From Nilaparvata lugens (Eukaryota; Arthropoda; Insecta; Hemiptera; Delphacidae), in the NCBI RefSeq assembly GCF_014356525.2, contig NC_052507.1, positions 8,638,398-8,702,397 of the forward strand: 64,000 nt of DNA, given 5' to 3'. Shown in pieces: positions 1 through 11,356 of this stretch. Both the position numbers and the translations under genes were made by a program. How positions within the stretch are numbered: position 1 is the first letter of the stretch; the number at the start of each line of letters is the position of its first letter. Below the pieces are notes generated by a model. That model made no database searches, had not been told where the DNA came from, and saw only the letters and a program-made list of their open reading frames with translations.

Positions 1-156
1 TCGCTCCGCCCGCGCACTCATCATGAACGTTACGGAAGATGTTAAATCTTCTCGCGTTCCCCGGTCGAACCACTGTTGCTCCCCGGTCGATCATCAATCG
101 CTCTGCTGGAGTGACGTTTGGTTGTGGAGCAGAGCGAAAGTCTGTACGCACCTTAA
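1..156 (-). mobile_element. Fold-back MITE fragment, family ending in TTAAGGTGCGTACAG
   Basis: The segment matches, in reverse orientation, the element at 62079-62332: both carry the same stretches about CGTTACGGAAGATGTTA, a CCGGTCGAACCACTGTTGCT-type block and the AGCAGAGCG blocks. It ends at about 156 with TGTACGCACCTTAA, the reverse complement of the start of the 62-kb copy. The other end lies before the window. The TTAA at the end could be part of a target site, but only one end is visible here. No protein is encoded; the frames through it are incidental. Confidence 0.7.
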
Positions 157-205
157 TACATGATTCTGATCTTTTTCACCAATCATGTAATAATAATAAT
201 AATAG

Positions 206-460
206 TAGTGGCCGTAGCCGAGTGGATCAGATGCTGGCTTTGTGACTCAGAGGCCCGGGTTCAAATCCCGGCCCGGGCAAGATATTTATCTCGGGCCACT
301 CCCGTGTTTCGGATGGACACGTTAAGCTGTCGGTCCCGGCTGCCTAAAAAGTAGTCGTTAGGTCATGTCATAGGCCCTGAAATTGATCAGTTGCGACCTG
401 AAAACTCTGACACTAGACCTGAGCCAGCCAGGTCACTCGATATTATTATATTACCAATTA
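206..460 (+). mobile_element. tRNA-derived SINE, full-looking copy
   Basis: A tRNA-like head contains a polymerase III A-box-like TAGCCGAGTGG at 215-225 and a B box GGGTTCAAATCCC at 258-270, followed by GGCCCGGGCA. A tRNA-unrelated body follows (GTGTTTCGGATGGACACGTT, then GTAGTCGTTAGGTCATG), and the copy ends in an ATTATTATATTA tail near 442-455. A TAA repeat lies just upstream at 190-204. The body recurs in reverse at 12063-12224 and, diverged, at 23950-24220, so this is a dispersed family rather than a working tRNA gene. Mobilisation would need a LINE partner that cannot be identified from this copy. Confidence 0.8.
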
Positions 461-532
461 TGTATTAAATTCTAGGCCTACACTGCAACGTTGCAATATT
501 GTAGGCTGCGGCCTTGTATTAGAGGTGGCTAT

Positions 533-683
533 GACGGCACGCATCGGACGGATCGGATGATTGGATTTGATGCATTGTTTTCAATTGGAGTGTGCATACC
601 TATCCGCATGGTATTGGTATGCGGACTCCAATTGAAAACAATGCATCAAATCTGATCGTCTGATCCATCCGATGCGTGCCGTC
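533..683. repeat. Long near-perfect hairpin, 60-bp arms
   Basis: The left arm begins GACGGCACGCATC at 533 and runs to TCAATTGGAGT near 591. The right arm begins ACTCCAATTGA at 625 and ends GATGCGTGCCGTC at 683, pairing almost throughout. The spacer itself holds GCATACC and GGTATGC, so the structure can zip further. It looks like a fold-back transposable element, although no second copy was seen in the window. Confidence 0.75.
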
Positions 684-715
684 CGTCCGATGACGATCTG
701 TGTGCGCCTACCTTA

Positions 716-954
716 AAACAGCTGGAGTTAGAAAATTCGCTTTCCAAAAGGGGGCGTAGTCCTAGTTTTTATGATAATCTTTATTTTCTTCAACGAAATG
801 AACATTCCTGAATAATTCAAAATTGCTGAAACTTTTCATTATTTTCTTTTTGTTTTATTTTGTGTTCAATTTTCTAGTTTCTCAAAATTCAATTTGAACG
901 TGGACTACGGCTACGCCCCGTTTTGAAAAGCCTATTTTCTGACTCCAGCTGTTT
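716..954. mobile_element. Fold-back MITE, AAACAGCTGGAGT ends (copy 1)
   Basis: The left end AAACAGCTGGAGTTAGAAAA at 716 is mirrored by TTTTCTGACTCCAGCTGTTT ending at 954. The inner parts of the arms carry GGCGTAGTC and GACTACGGCTACGCCCC. The AT-rich interior has no open frame of note. It is adjacent to a second member of the same family at 978-1353. Confidence 0.75.
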
Positions 955-977
955 GAATATTCTAGAACTTAGCTGTA

Positions 978-1353
978 AGGGCCGGTTTCCGAGCTCGGTA
1001 TTTAACTAAGTTCTAGAATTTAAACAGCTGGAGTAGAAAAATTGGCTTTCCAAAACGGGGCGTAGTCATAGTCATTGTCAAAGTCACGTTTGAATTAAAT
1101 AATTAGAAAAAAAATATTTAAAATTACACACAAAATAAAATAAAGAGAAAACGGTGTAAAGTTTTCAGATATTTTGAATTACTTAGAAATGTTTAATTTT
1201 GTCAAGTAAAAACGTTTCAAGTTTTAGAATTGAGAAAATAAAAACTGTGACTACTGTTAAAAAATCTGCGACTATTCCCCGTTTTGGAAAGCTAATTTTC
1301 TGACTCCAGCTGTTTAAATTCTAGAACTTTGCTGAATCCCAAGCTCTAAATGT
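978..1353. mobile_element. Fold-back MITE, GGGCCGGTTTCCGAGCTCGG end (copy 2)
   Basis: The left arm reads from about 980, through GAGCTCGGTATTTAACTAAG and TTCTAGAATTTAAACAGCTG at 1011-1030, to GGGGCGTAGTC at 1067. The right arm runs from about 1270 to 1353 and mirrors it closely, with the core CCAGCTGTTTAAATTCTAGAA matching exactly. The outermost sequence recurs at 46749, so the larger element at 46749-47803 belongs to the same superfamily. Confidence 0.75.
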
Positions 1354-2456
1354 TAAAATACTCTGTGTTTTTACCCACCCATTGTTCTAAATAGGCTCAT
1401 AATTTGAGACGTTTATTTTTTCTTAAAATGAGTAAAAGATGATTTTAGAAAAAAATATCGCTGTTCCTTCTTATTTCTATAAATGTGTCGATATTCTGTT
1501 TGAAACTTTGGTGTTGCGTAGGAGTACTCCAAAGAATCGATTCCACATCTTCTGAGAGATTACCAGAGTATCAGCACGAAACAAAATAGAGATCAAAGAA
1601 AGAAAACGAGTTAGGAGAGGGGATTGGGTAGAAAGGGGATGGGAGGGGTCAGACAGAAGCCCCACCAATCAAAACTTTCCCTTTGAACTTTTCTGCACTT
1701 TGAGTCTCGTCTCTGTGGCTAGCGGAAAACGAAAAACAGAGGTGGAAATCGTAAATAGGATACTTGGTCGATTTTCCGAGACAGTAAAAGGATGGATGAC
1801 CGTCACAAAGAATGACAGAGATAGAAATTGCCGTAGAAAGTGATAGAGAACTAGACTTAGTACAATCAGAGAGAACTACTATAATTAGTACTGTATTCTG
1901 CTGTACTCTCTGGTACAATATACTATTATACTCCATACAAATTATTCTTACTCTCGTATGCGGCGCAGGGAAATGGAGGGAGATCAACCAATTACAGTGA
2001 TGGATAGTGTCATATTATGTAGAAGCGCAGTTGCCAATTTGTCAATAAGAATCAGTCAACTCAATGCTTTCAGAGGGGGAATTTCGTAAGTTAAACATGA
2101 GCGCTTGAATACTCACTAGAAATTCGAGAACGCTGGCCGGTTGAGAACAGCAACATCACCGCCGTTGTATCCCTACCACTATATGCCTTCTCTGCTGCGC
2201 ATGTCTCTCCCAAGTCAAAAGTAATTTTGTACGGAGTATAAGTATGTCATACTATCATAGAGAAAAGTGGCATGAGTAGGTATCCCATCGCATAGAACGT
2301 GTTATATGTTCTCTAAGATACTATACTCTGAATCATATAAAAATTGAGTTGAACAAAATCTCCGCGTTAAAATTTGTGCAATTTTCTTTTAAATAAATTT
2401 CCACAACAATGTAACACTTGAATGAACAGTTCAGTTCAAACTCGATTTTATAAGTA
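1354..2456. other. No gene recognised; fragment of a MITE near 2250
   Basis: The open frames here, including one of about 112 codons on the minus strand at 1649-1987, have no recognisable domain. They overlap a frame of similar quality on the other strand. At about 2250-2330 the motif ATCATAGAGAAAAGTGGCAT followed by AGTAGGTATCCCAT resembles one end of the MITE family found at 11357, 32549 and 43097. Confidence 0.5.
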
Positions 2457-3140
2457 ACTAGCCGTCAGGCTCGCTTCGCTCGCCATAACCGTCTAGACAG
2501 GGGGCTCCGCCCCCTGGACCCCCGACTGGATCGTCCAAGAATAAGATCAGCAGGCTCGCTTCGCTCGCCTGCATTTTTAATTTGAGCATTTTTATCATAT
2601 GTTAGACGATCCAGTCGGGGGTTCAGACTAAACGTCTGGCTAAACGGATATGGCGAGCGAAGCGAGCCTGACGGCTAGTAATATAATATTCCCAGGAATA
2701 TCTCTGATTGAAGTAGCAGTGCCCAATCAATTTTTCCGCGATAAATGCTTTTCAATCTCAACTTGGTGCCAACCTAACAAAGTCAACTCAACTTAATGCC
2801 AACCTGACAAATTATTAATTTAGTTACCAGTAACAACTGTTTCGAAGAGGTACTCTCTCTAGATTATAGTTCTATATTAGCATATGGTTATGGACAATTT
2901 TCAATTATAAATTAGAGAATAAGAAGAACATACATGCTAAGAAACGAACTTAAAACCTTAAAAAACCCTTAGAGTCAAAATATTGCCAAAAGATTCTTAG
3001 TGCGCCTCTAAAGGCCATCTGAACATACTACCAAATTTGAACGTTTTGGTCCGGTAAGATTTTAGTTCGCGAGTGAGTGAGTGAGTCATCAGTCAGTCAG
3101 TCAGTGAGTGAGTGCCATTCGCTTTATATAGATTCTATAC
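2457..3140 (+). mobile_element. Dispersed element with fold-back head and GTGA/GTCA tail (copy 1)
   Basis: The head, 2457-2684, has inverted ends ACTAGCCGTCAGGCTCGCTT and the matching AAGCGAGCCTGACGGCTAGT. Inside them are CCCCGACTGGATCGTCC and its complement, GACGATCCAGTCGGGG. A 370-bp unique part then leads to GGTCCGGTAAGATTTTAGTT and a terminal run of GTGA and GTCA tetranucleotides at 3075-3112. The entire arrangement recurs in reverse at 37960-38622, which shows that head and tail move together. No protein is encoded. The transposition class is not resolved. Confidence 0.75.
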
Positions 3141-3428
3141 TAAAGAACATTTTCAAAGCCAATATTCTCTTTTACATATTTTTTAAGCAATGCTCTTCAA
3201 CGTTGATTAATTGCAGCTTTCTCATACACGAGCTAATTGTTGAAAATATTCAACTCTTGAAAAAAGTAGATGCAGGGTTGTCACATTAAATGTCTCCTGG
3301 AAATGATCCAGCTTAAAGCCATTCTTTCTCTTGTTAAATTTGATAAGTTTGACTGAAATTCACGAATTAGCAAGTCGACTCTGTTTCCGGAATTGTAATC
3401 TACAAATTATATTGAGGAGGCTATAATT
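3141..3428. other. No feature recognised
   Basis: AT-rich sequence between two dispersed elements. Nothing beyond short chance frames is visible. Confidence 0.4.
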
Positions 3429-3987
3429 GACCGAGCGAAGTGAGGTCTAAGATTCAAGTCGATGGTTTGGCATTTCTCTTAATGTTTAAATGTTTTATAT
3501 GTTTTTATGTTGCGCTTTACGGCGAAACGCGGAAATAAATTTTTCATGAAATTTGACGGTATGTCCTTTTTAAATTGCGCGTCGACGTATATACAAGGTT
3601 TTTGAAATTTTGCATTTCAAGGATATATGAAGAAAAGGAGCCTCCTTCATACTCAATATTACCGTAAAAATCAGACTATAGATTATCCATCATAGATACG
3701 CTGTCTAGTGGACTATGATACTACCCGTTCAAAAACATCGAAGATCTTGAAAATTGTATCTTTCCATCAACGTTGTAGACAGTTGCAGCCAGACCTGATA
3801 ACAGCTCTCACACTCACATTCTGGGACGACACGTCACGGTACGATATAGAACAGAAAGCTTTATGCTTATTTAGGATTTTTTCTAGACATTTTTAATTGA
3901 TAAATTATTTATTAATTTTTGAGAAAACATCACAACAGGTCAATGTAACTCACTGAGCGCGAGGTCTACTGTTCACAGAACTACTAG
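3429..3987 (+). mobile_element. Dispersed element ending GAACTACTAG, full copy
   Basis: It starts GACCGAGCGAAGTGAGGTC and ends ACTGTTCACAGAACTACTAG, followed by T. A homologous copy runs in reverse at 47921-48461 with the same start and the same CTAG-then-T end. A family sharing only the last part occurs at 4126-4327 and 58209-58380. No coding capacity is seen. A CTAG end inserted before T without inverted repeats would fit a non-autonomous Helitron, but the terminal hairpin is weak (GTTC-ACA-GAAC), so that class is only a suggestion. Confidence 0.65.
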
Positions 3988-4125
3988 TATTTTTCAATCA
4001 ATCATTCGATCCAACATTTCAGCTGTTGTGTGGACTATTGATTGCATGCAGTGAGGCATGCAATTGATAACTTAAAGTAGCATAGTATTTTCTCCCGACA
4101 TTTCTCTGCTTTCAACTCGGTAAGC

Positions 4126-4327
4126 TTTTGATGGCAGTAGCATATAGCTGTTTACATCAAATTATTAGCATTGTTGATACAACAACCCAAATAGCCATTA
4201 GTCGTTTATACACCGATATCTTGACGACACGACAGGACTGGACAGGACAGAATTTACTCTGATGGACAGTATTAGAGGAGACTGTGGTTTATAACTGCGC
4301 GAGGTCTACTGTTCACAGAACTACTAG
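4126..4327 (+). mobile_element. Dispersed element ending GAACTACTAG, second subfamily
   Basis: From AGCTTTTGATG to the shared terminus GTTCACAGAACTACTAG this aligns with the reverse complement of 58209-58380, including CACCGATATCTTG, CTGATGGACAGTAT and AACTGCGCG. Only the final ~30 bp match the longer element at 3429-3987, so two subfamilies share one terminus. Confidence 0.6.
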
Positions 4328-4819
4328 TTTTCCGTATAGTAGAGTTATATTTCATAATAAATGTATGATATTCACAAATAAAATTGTCAATAATTGTACA
4401 AAATTACTCAGATTACTTGACTACTTATAATCAACTTAGAATGTTAGATTGAAGATTCAAAAGTACGAAAAACCTCTTCAAATGATCTGAATCAATAATT
4501 TGTAATTAAATTGACAATACTCTTTTCGAACGTCATATACAGTATAGAATGGAAATTGACGTTAAATTGACGCGATTATTTTCGTGAATTTCATCACTCA
4601 AGTTATGCTAACAATATTATGTGAAAGGAAGAAATTAAACATAGTTAATTTTAGATAACATTGTTAAGACGACATTATAGATATTTAAGAGTGGGAGGAG
4701 TAAGTATAAATAATGGGAACAAAGCTTTTGAGGATAATGTGAATTGAATATGAAAAGAGATGTAAGAGATGAGAGAAGATGGAATTCAAGAAGTAAATAG
4801 TGAAACAGGATAAGCGAAA
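4328..4819. other. No feature recognised; AT-rich up to the gap
   Basis: AT-rich DNA with no conserved frame or repeat that I can match elsewhere in the window. Confidence 0.4.
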
Positions 4820-4919
4820 NNNNNNNNNNNNNNNNNNNNNNNNNNNNNNNNNNNNNNNNNNNNNNNNNNNNNNNNNNNNNNNNNNNNNNNNNNNNNNNNN
4901 NNNNNNNNNNNNNNNNNNN
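4820..4919. other. Assembly gap of 100 Ns
   Basis: Exactly 100 undetermined bases, the usual placeholder for a gap of unknown length. Order and distance across it are not guaranteed. It lies just upstream of a composite MITE and a tandem duplication, which may have troubled assembly. Confidence 0.98.
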
Positions 4920-4943
4920 AAATACTGAGGTTTTACCTAATGA

Positions 4944-5896
4944 CTATAGTGAGGTCCACGTTATAATGGCAGTGGAAAAAGATAGCCGAACAAAGTTGCC
5001 GATGCTCTGTCTTGTCAATGCCTTCCATAGACGGTAGCTGATACAGGTTTATTGATGTAATATTAACTGTTCATTCTCGTTTTAAATAAGCGACTATATT
5101 TTATCAAGCAAGACATTTTTTTTCCTACAGATACCTTGGAAAGTGACCATTTTTGCACTGATTGCAGGCCACATAGAATCCCTTTTCCACACTAGTGCGC
5201 AAAGTGAGTACTTTGCGTACTCCAGATTTGCAGCATGACAACGCAAAATAGTTAGTAGGTTATATGGAGCACCAGTGCAGCAAAATCAAAATTAAGTTGG
5301 TAATACTCATAGTGAGGCCCAAGTTATAATGGCAGTGGAGGACAGCGTTGCCTTGCCATTATGTGCCTTGATTATAGTCGTTTCAATGCTTACATAACAT
5401 AAACCCCCTTCAAGCAGTCAGATAAATTTTCAATTGAATTACTAATCATTATAATTCAATTATTATCAATCAATTTTATAAAATTTAGGGTTTATTAATA
5501 ATAAAATTACACAGAAAAACATTGATGGATTTCGGGGAATTTTACCCATAATTACCCACTTCCATATTCAATGGTAACTGTAGGAAAAATTTAATGTGAA
5601 ATACGTGCGCAAAGTTCCTCTACTGCACTCAAAAAACCATCATTCCTTTCTTTCGGAGCAGCAAACTGTCACTTTGCGCACTAGTTGCACAAATAACTAT
5701 TTTCAATACTTTTTTAAGTATCATAATTGAGACGAAACATTCTGCTAATTAATTATTAATTCTGCATTCTCAAAGACGATCTGGCAACAGAGCAAAGTGA
5801 GAAAGAGATAGCGCTATCCTCTTTGCTAAATGATAGACAAGGATAGCAATACCATTGCTAATCAAACACTGCCATTATAACGTGGACCTCACTATA
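4944..5896. mobile_element. Composite MITE, TATAGTGAGGTCCACGTTATA ends
   Basis: The left end TATAGTGAGGTCCACG at 4944 and the right end CGTGGACCTCACTATA at 5881-5896 are inverted repeats, continued inward by TTATAATGGCAGTG and its complement. A second, diverged left end (ATAGTGAGGCCCAAGTT) lies near 5310, so the unit is nested or recombined. A further inverted pair, ACTAGTGCGCAAAGTGAG near 5192 and CACTTTGCGCACTAGT near 5671, suggests another element inside. The TA at both outer ends fits a Tc1/mariner-type target site. Relatives lie at 7630-7741 (part of the duplication), 18874-19210, 26015-26175, 35044-35262 and 35501. Confidence 0.7.
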
Positions 5897-8800
5897 GAAT
5901 GACTACTTGCAGACTATAATATTATTTGTGAAAAGTATAAAATACTGACTAGTCAGTAAAAGTCAAGTCAGTTAAGTCAGTAAATACTGTCTGTATTTAG
6001 CTACTGACTAGAGCATGCTTTCGAGTCACATCAGATTAATTGTCAAATCGATTCAACCCTTTCACCTTTATCAATTTGAACCTTTCACCTCTCGAATTTG
6101 ATACGATATCATCCACTGCAAGGTAGGTAATGTATACTTTCCAAGTCGATATTATCTCAACAAAACATTCATTTATTATTCTCTTCATGAAATTGGAGAG
6201 GAAACGAAGGATTTCAATGAGAGAGAAAAGCTAAGAACAGACGACCTGAGGGGTCGCAAAGTGAACATTTATGTTTTTTACAGTAGACAGAGCTGCAGTG
6301 ATCATTAAGAGCCGTATAAAGAGAGATAAAAGGCATCTGTGACATTCTGCCTAGTGACCGTTCGTTCGCCGTTCGCTGCGCCGTTCTAATGTCTTAACAC
6401 CACTTAAGGGGGGGTGGGTGGATAAACTACCCCTTATTCACCCCCTCAGCTATCTTAGCAAGGCTTTAGCCTGGTCTTTGGAGTCTATTTCACAGTGGGC
6501 CTCTACGCTCCAATGGTCTACGCTTGGCTGAGTTTTGCTTGGCTGCTCTCACAAATTTTCGGGAATTGTGTGGGTGTGGAGAGAGTGAGAAAGAGAGAGA
6601 GAGAGAGAGAGAGTGTGTGTGTGTGTGAGAGAGAATGAGAGAAGGTGAGCGTGAGAGAGGATGGTAGAAGTAGATAAGGACCGAAGACGGAGAGGGTTTA
6701 GTGAGAGTGGGGCAGGAGAAGGAAAAGGAGAAAAAGTGTTGGAAAGAGGAGGAAAAGTAGAAAAAGTGTGGGAAAGAGGAGGAAAAGTAGGAAAAGTGTG
6801 GGAAAGAGAAGGAAAAGTTGCAGAAGAATAAGGGAGAATCAGAAAAATAAGGAGCAGAGAAAAATTTGCTGGAGAAGAATAAAGATAGAGTTAATTATAG
6901 AATAAAGGTGGAACATGATGAGCAAGAATACTTCAATGTAGGAAAGAGAGGTAATGATAGGGAGAGAGAGAGAAGTGTGAAAAAATGGCCATAAGAAGAG
7001 AGAAAAACAAAACAGGAAAAGAGACAATTATGATAAAAAAGTAGGGTATGGAATATGATATCAAGAAGACGATTAAAGTAATAGAAGATTTTGGTGTGGA
7101 CATAGAATAAAAGAACTTCATTAATAATTCTATCTGTATAGATTTTCTCTGGTGTAGAGTGAGAAAAAGATGATGGAACACTCATAAGAATAGGAGCAGG
7201 GGAAGGAACAAAAGAAGATTGTGGGAAGGAAGAGCAAACAAGGAGGATAATCGGAGAAAGACGATGAAACGGTTTAAGTGAATTACTAATCATTATAATT
7301 CAATTATTATCAATCAATTTTATAAAATTTAGGGTTTATTAATAATAAAATTACACAGAAAAACATTGATGGATTTCGGGGAATTTTACCCATAATTACC
7401 CACTTTCCATATTCAATGGTAACTGTAGGAAAAATTTAATGTGAAATACGTGCGCAAAGTTCCTCTACTGCACTCAAAAAACCATCATTCCTTTCTTTCG
7501 GAGCAGCAAACTGTCACTTTGCGCACTAGTTGCACAAATAACTATTTTCAATACTTTTTTAAGTATCATAATTGAGACGAAACATTCTGCTAATTAATTA
7601 TTAATTCTGCATTCTCAAAGACGATCTGGCAACAGAGCAAAGTGAGAAAGAGATAGCGCTATCCTCTTTGCTAAATGATAGACAAGGATAGCAATACCAT
7701 TGCTAATCAAACACTGCCATTATAACGTGGACCTCACTATAGAATGACTACTTGCAGACTATAATATTATTTGTGAAAAGTATAAAATACTGACTAGTCA
7801 GTAAAAGTCAAGTCAGTTAAGTCAGTAAATACTGTCTGTATTTAGCTACTGACTAGAGCATGCTTTCGAGTCACATCAGATTAATTGTCAAATCGATTCA
7901 ACCCTTTCACCTTTATCAATTTGAACCTTTCACCTCTCGAATTTGATACGATATCATCCACTGCAAGGTAGGTAATGTATACTTTCCAAGTCGATATTAT
8001 CTCAACAAAACATTCATTTATTATTCTCTTCATGAAATTGGAGAGGAAACGAAGGATTTCAATGAGAGAGAAAAGCTAAGAACAGACGACCTGAGGGGTC
8101 GCAAAGTGAACATTTATGTTTTTTACAGTAGACAGAGCTGCAGTGATCATTAAGAGCCGTATAAAGAGAGATAAAAGGCATCTGTGACATTCTGCCTAGT
8201 GACCGTTCGTTCGCCGTTCGCTGCGCCGTTCTAATGTCTTAACACCACTTAAGGGGGGGTGGGTGGATAAACTACCCCTTATTCACCCCCTCAGCTATCT
8301 TAGCAAGGCTTTAGCCTGGTCTTTGGAGTCTATTTCACAGTGGGCCTCTACGCTCCAATGGTCTACGCTTGGCTGAGTTTTGCTTGGCTGCTCTCACAAA
8401 TTTTCGGGAATTGTGTGGGTGTGGAGAGAGTGAGAAGAGAGAGAGAGAGAGAGAGAGTGTGTGTGTGTGTGAGAGAGAATGAGAGAAGGTGAGCGTGAGA
8501 GAGGATGGTAGAAGTAGATAAGGACCGAAGACGGAGAGGGTTTAGTGAGAGTGGGGCAGGAGAAGGAAAAGGAGAAAAAGTGTTGGAAAGAGGAGGAAAA
8601 GTAGAAAAAGTGTGGGAAAGAGGAGGAAAAGTAGGAAAAGTGTGGGAAAGAGAAGGAAAAGTTGCAGAAGAATAAGGGAGAATCAGAAAAATAAGGAGCA
8701 GAGAAAAATTTGCTGGAGAAGAATAAAGATAGAGTTAATTATAGAATAAAGGTGGAACATGATGAGCAAGAATACTTCAATGTAGGAAAGAGAGGTAATG

Positions 8801-9128
8801 ATAGGGAGAGAGAGAGAGAAGTGTGAAAAAATGGCCATAAGAAGAGAGAAAAACAAAACAGGAAAAGAGACAATTATGATAAAAAAGTAGGGTATGGAAT
8901 ATGATATCAAGAAGACGATTAAAGTAATAGAAGATTTTGGTGTGGACATAGAATAAAAGAACTTCATTTATAATTCTATCTGTATAGATTTTCTCTCATG
9001 TAGAGTGAGAAAAAGATGATGAACACTCATAAGAATAGGAGCAGGGGAAGGAACAAAAGAAGATTGTGGGAAGGAAGAGCAAACAAGGAGGATAATCGGA
9101 GAAAGACGATGAAACGGTTTAAGTGAAT
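5436..9128 (+). repeat. Tandem duplication A, two units of about 1844 bp
   Basis: Unit 1 is about 5436-7279 and unit 2 about 7280-9128. Both begin GAATTACTAATCATTATAAT and end AAAGACGATGAAACGGTTTA. I see only a handful of differences: single-base length changes in runs, one GA-repeat length change, and a two-base change near 7150 versus 8997. The units are therefore well above 99% alike. Each unit holds the 3' end of the TATAGTGAGGTCC MITE, a stretch with GGGGGGGTGGGTGG near 6410, and a purine-rich tail with GA repeats near 6596. No gene is recognised; minus-strand frames in the purine tail are low complexity. The junction shares only the bases GAAT(T). Confidence 0.9.
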
Positions 9129-9339
9129 GTTGTATTCTACTATATGTAATTTATATGTTTGTATGTGTGAATCGTATCTAGTCTCTCTCACTCTAACACA
9201 GTGGTAGCGTCGTATTTGTGATCTTTTCGGGTTTTTTTCGGGAGGGGGGGGGGAACTCATGAGGTCCCCTACACCCTAGGGGGCTTTCCTTGGAGGAGGA
9301 CCCTCGACTTAACTCCCAATCAGTTACAGTCCGGTAAGC
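9129..9339. other. No feature recognised
   Basis: Short unique stretch with a G run near 9243-9252, between duplication A and the polypyrimidine tract. Confidence 0.4.
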
Positions 9340-9670
9340 AATGCTGGACGAGATAAGAGATCCTTATGTCTCTTCTTCTTCCGTTTCTGCTTCCTCTACT
9401 ATTTCTTTCTCCTATTTTTCTCCTTCTTCTTCGTCTTCTTCTTTTTCACACTTCTTCTCCTTCGTCATCTTCTTTTTTATACTTCTTCTTCTTCTTCTTT
9501 TTCTCCTCCTTATTCTCCTTCTTCTTCTTCTTCTTCTTCTTCTTCTTCTTCTTCTTCTTCTTCTTCTTCTCTTCTTCTTCTTCTTCTTCTTCTCCTCCAC
9601 CTCCTCCTCCACCTCCTCCTCCTCCTCCTCCTCCTCCTCCTTCTCCTCCTCCTCCTCCTCCAATGGCACT
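9340..9670. repeat. TTC/TCC polypyrimidine microsatellite
   Basis: Nearly pure pyrimidine on the + strand, grading from irregular TTC and TCC triplets into long (TTC)n at about 9513-9592 and (TCC)n at about 9593-9660. All six-frame translations are homopolymer-like (Ser, Phe, Leu, Pro; Arg, Glu on the other strand) and are not genes. Confidence 0.95.
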
Positions 9671-9749
9671 CTCTTTTCGATATCCTTCTCCTCCTCACCA
9701 GACGGCCACCTTATCTAAAGCCTTGAATTTTCCTAGAGTCTGTGATCTT

Positions 9750-9976
9750 ATTTTCACTTTCCTTGCTCTATTACCATAGGTAAGGAAAGTATTGCTTTCC
9801 AAATAAATTAGGGTACCGTAATTTCAAGATTTTTATACGTTTCAAGGTCCCCTGTGTTCCAAAAATATGCTTTTTGGGTGTTGGTCTGTGTGTGTGTATG
9901 TGTATGTGTGTATGTGTGTGTGTGTGTGTGGTGTGTGTGTGTGTGTTGTGTGTGTGTGTGTGTGTGTGTGTGTGGT

Positions 9977-10027
<51 letters not shown>

Positions 10028-10653
10028 GTGTATGTCTGTGAACACGATAACCCCATTACTAATCAACCGATTGACTTGATATTTTAAACTTGAGGTCCTT
10101 ATACCATGAGGATCCGACAATAAGAAATTCAATAAAATTCAATTCAAGATGGCGGAAAAATACTAAAAAACCATGTTTTTTACGGTTTTCTCGAAAACTG
10201 CTCTAACGATTTTCTTCAAATTTATACCATGGATAGCTATATATAAGCCCTATCAACTGGCACGAGTCTCATTTCTGGAATAATTGCAGGAGCTCCATAA
10301 TATTCTTGAGAAAAATGGCGGATAATTACTAAAAAACCATGTTTTTCGCGATTTTCTCAAAAATAGCTTGATCGATTTTCTTTCCAAATTCATACTCTGT
10401 ATAGTTATTTATCAGCACTATCTACTGGCATGAGTCTCCTTAATAATATAATGAAGAATATGATTAATATAATTAAGAATAATGGGGGGTCCACCCCATC
10501 CTTAAGAAATGAACTTAGTAACCTCCTTCTCGACTAGAAAAAAATAATCGAATTTCACAAGGAAAAAGTACTCTGAAAACAATTATATTACATATACAGA
10601 AGTCTGATCGTAGTTGCAAATATTAGCAAGGAAAGTTACCACACCAGATTTTT
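9750..10653 (+). mobile_element. TIR element ACTTTCCTTGCC with internal (TG)n, copy 1
   Basis: The start ACTTTCCTTGCTCTATTACC at 9756 and the end GCAAGGAAAGTTACCACACC near 10626-10645 form short inverted ends. The start also folds on itself (CTTTCCTT and AAGGAAAG, about 20 bp apart). A (TG)n tract of about 150 bp at 9884-10032 is followed by a conserved body (GGTCCTTATACCATGAGGAT; TTCAAGATGGCGG; TTTTCTCGAAAACTGCTCTA). The same order is found at 31211-32440, and the first ~60 bp recur at 52398-52460. Confidence 0.75.
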
Positions 10654-11356
10654 CTTTGATTGAATTGAATTTCAAGGATTGAACGGTTTTTGTGTATCGT
10701 TTTAGAGGCAGGTAGATTAGCTCAATAAACGAAAATGCGACATCAGTTAATATAGAATTAAACGGAAGGAAGTAGGTCTCCCAACATGTTCCAATAGTCC
10801 TAAATCAAATTCAATGATATTTTCTCCCCAAGTATAAGATCTTAGGATCTTGGATTCATTGATACTATTAGTAGGCCTATATATACAAAATTTTGAAGAG
10901 AAACTTTTTCGGGGTAATCCTATTATTTATTCTCTCTCAACCATCAATCTGAGTATGTGTTTTTGTGAATGAATGAATCAACAATATTGAGAATTATTTT
11001 GATAGGGCTTGGAAAATTGATAATAATAATTATAAAGAGCTACTGGAAATCTTTTTTATTTAATTCCAAACGCGACTGATTTCAGACTATTGTCGCTATT
11101 GTTCTGACGTTTGAAAGGTGATAATCGTCATGAACTTATGTCAAAAAAGGTAGGCCTACTAGTGGTTCTTAATAATCGAATATTAAGTCATAGTTTTTCG
11201 TCGTTTACCTGAATTTATTGCTGTCTTGCAGCTTGTAGTGATAAACTTTTTTATTCTACATAATTATTTTCAGTACTTTGAATATATTTTTCTCTCGTAT
11301 AAATATAATATAAATCACCACTTATTGCTCCTGTTGTGGTGTAGTAGCTCTACAGT
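10654..11356. other. No gene or known repeat recognised
   Basis: AT-rich DNA with no frame over 60 codons and no copy seen elsewhere in the window. Confidence 0.45.

Noticed and set aside
211..283. Functional tRNA gene
   Set aside because: A and B boxes are present, but a SINE body and tail follow directly, and the body is dispersed at 12.1 and 24.0 kb. I cannot fold a clean acceptor stem around it.
1649..1987. 112-codon minus frame
   Set aside because: No recognisable motif, and it overlaps an equally plausible frame on the other strand.
9341..9779. Frames of Ser, Phe, Leu, Pro or Arg/Glu
   Set aside because: Translation of the TTC/TCC microsatellite.
9808..10132. Frames of Thr/His or Cys/Val
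   Set aside because: Translation of the (TG)n tract inside the TIR element.
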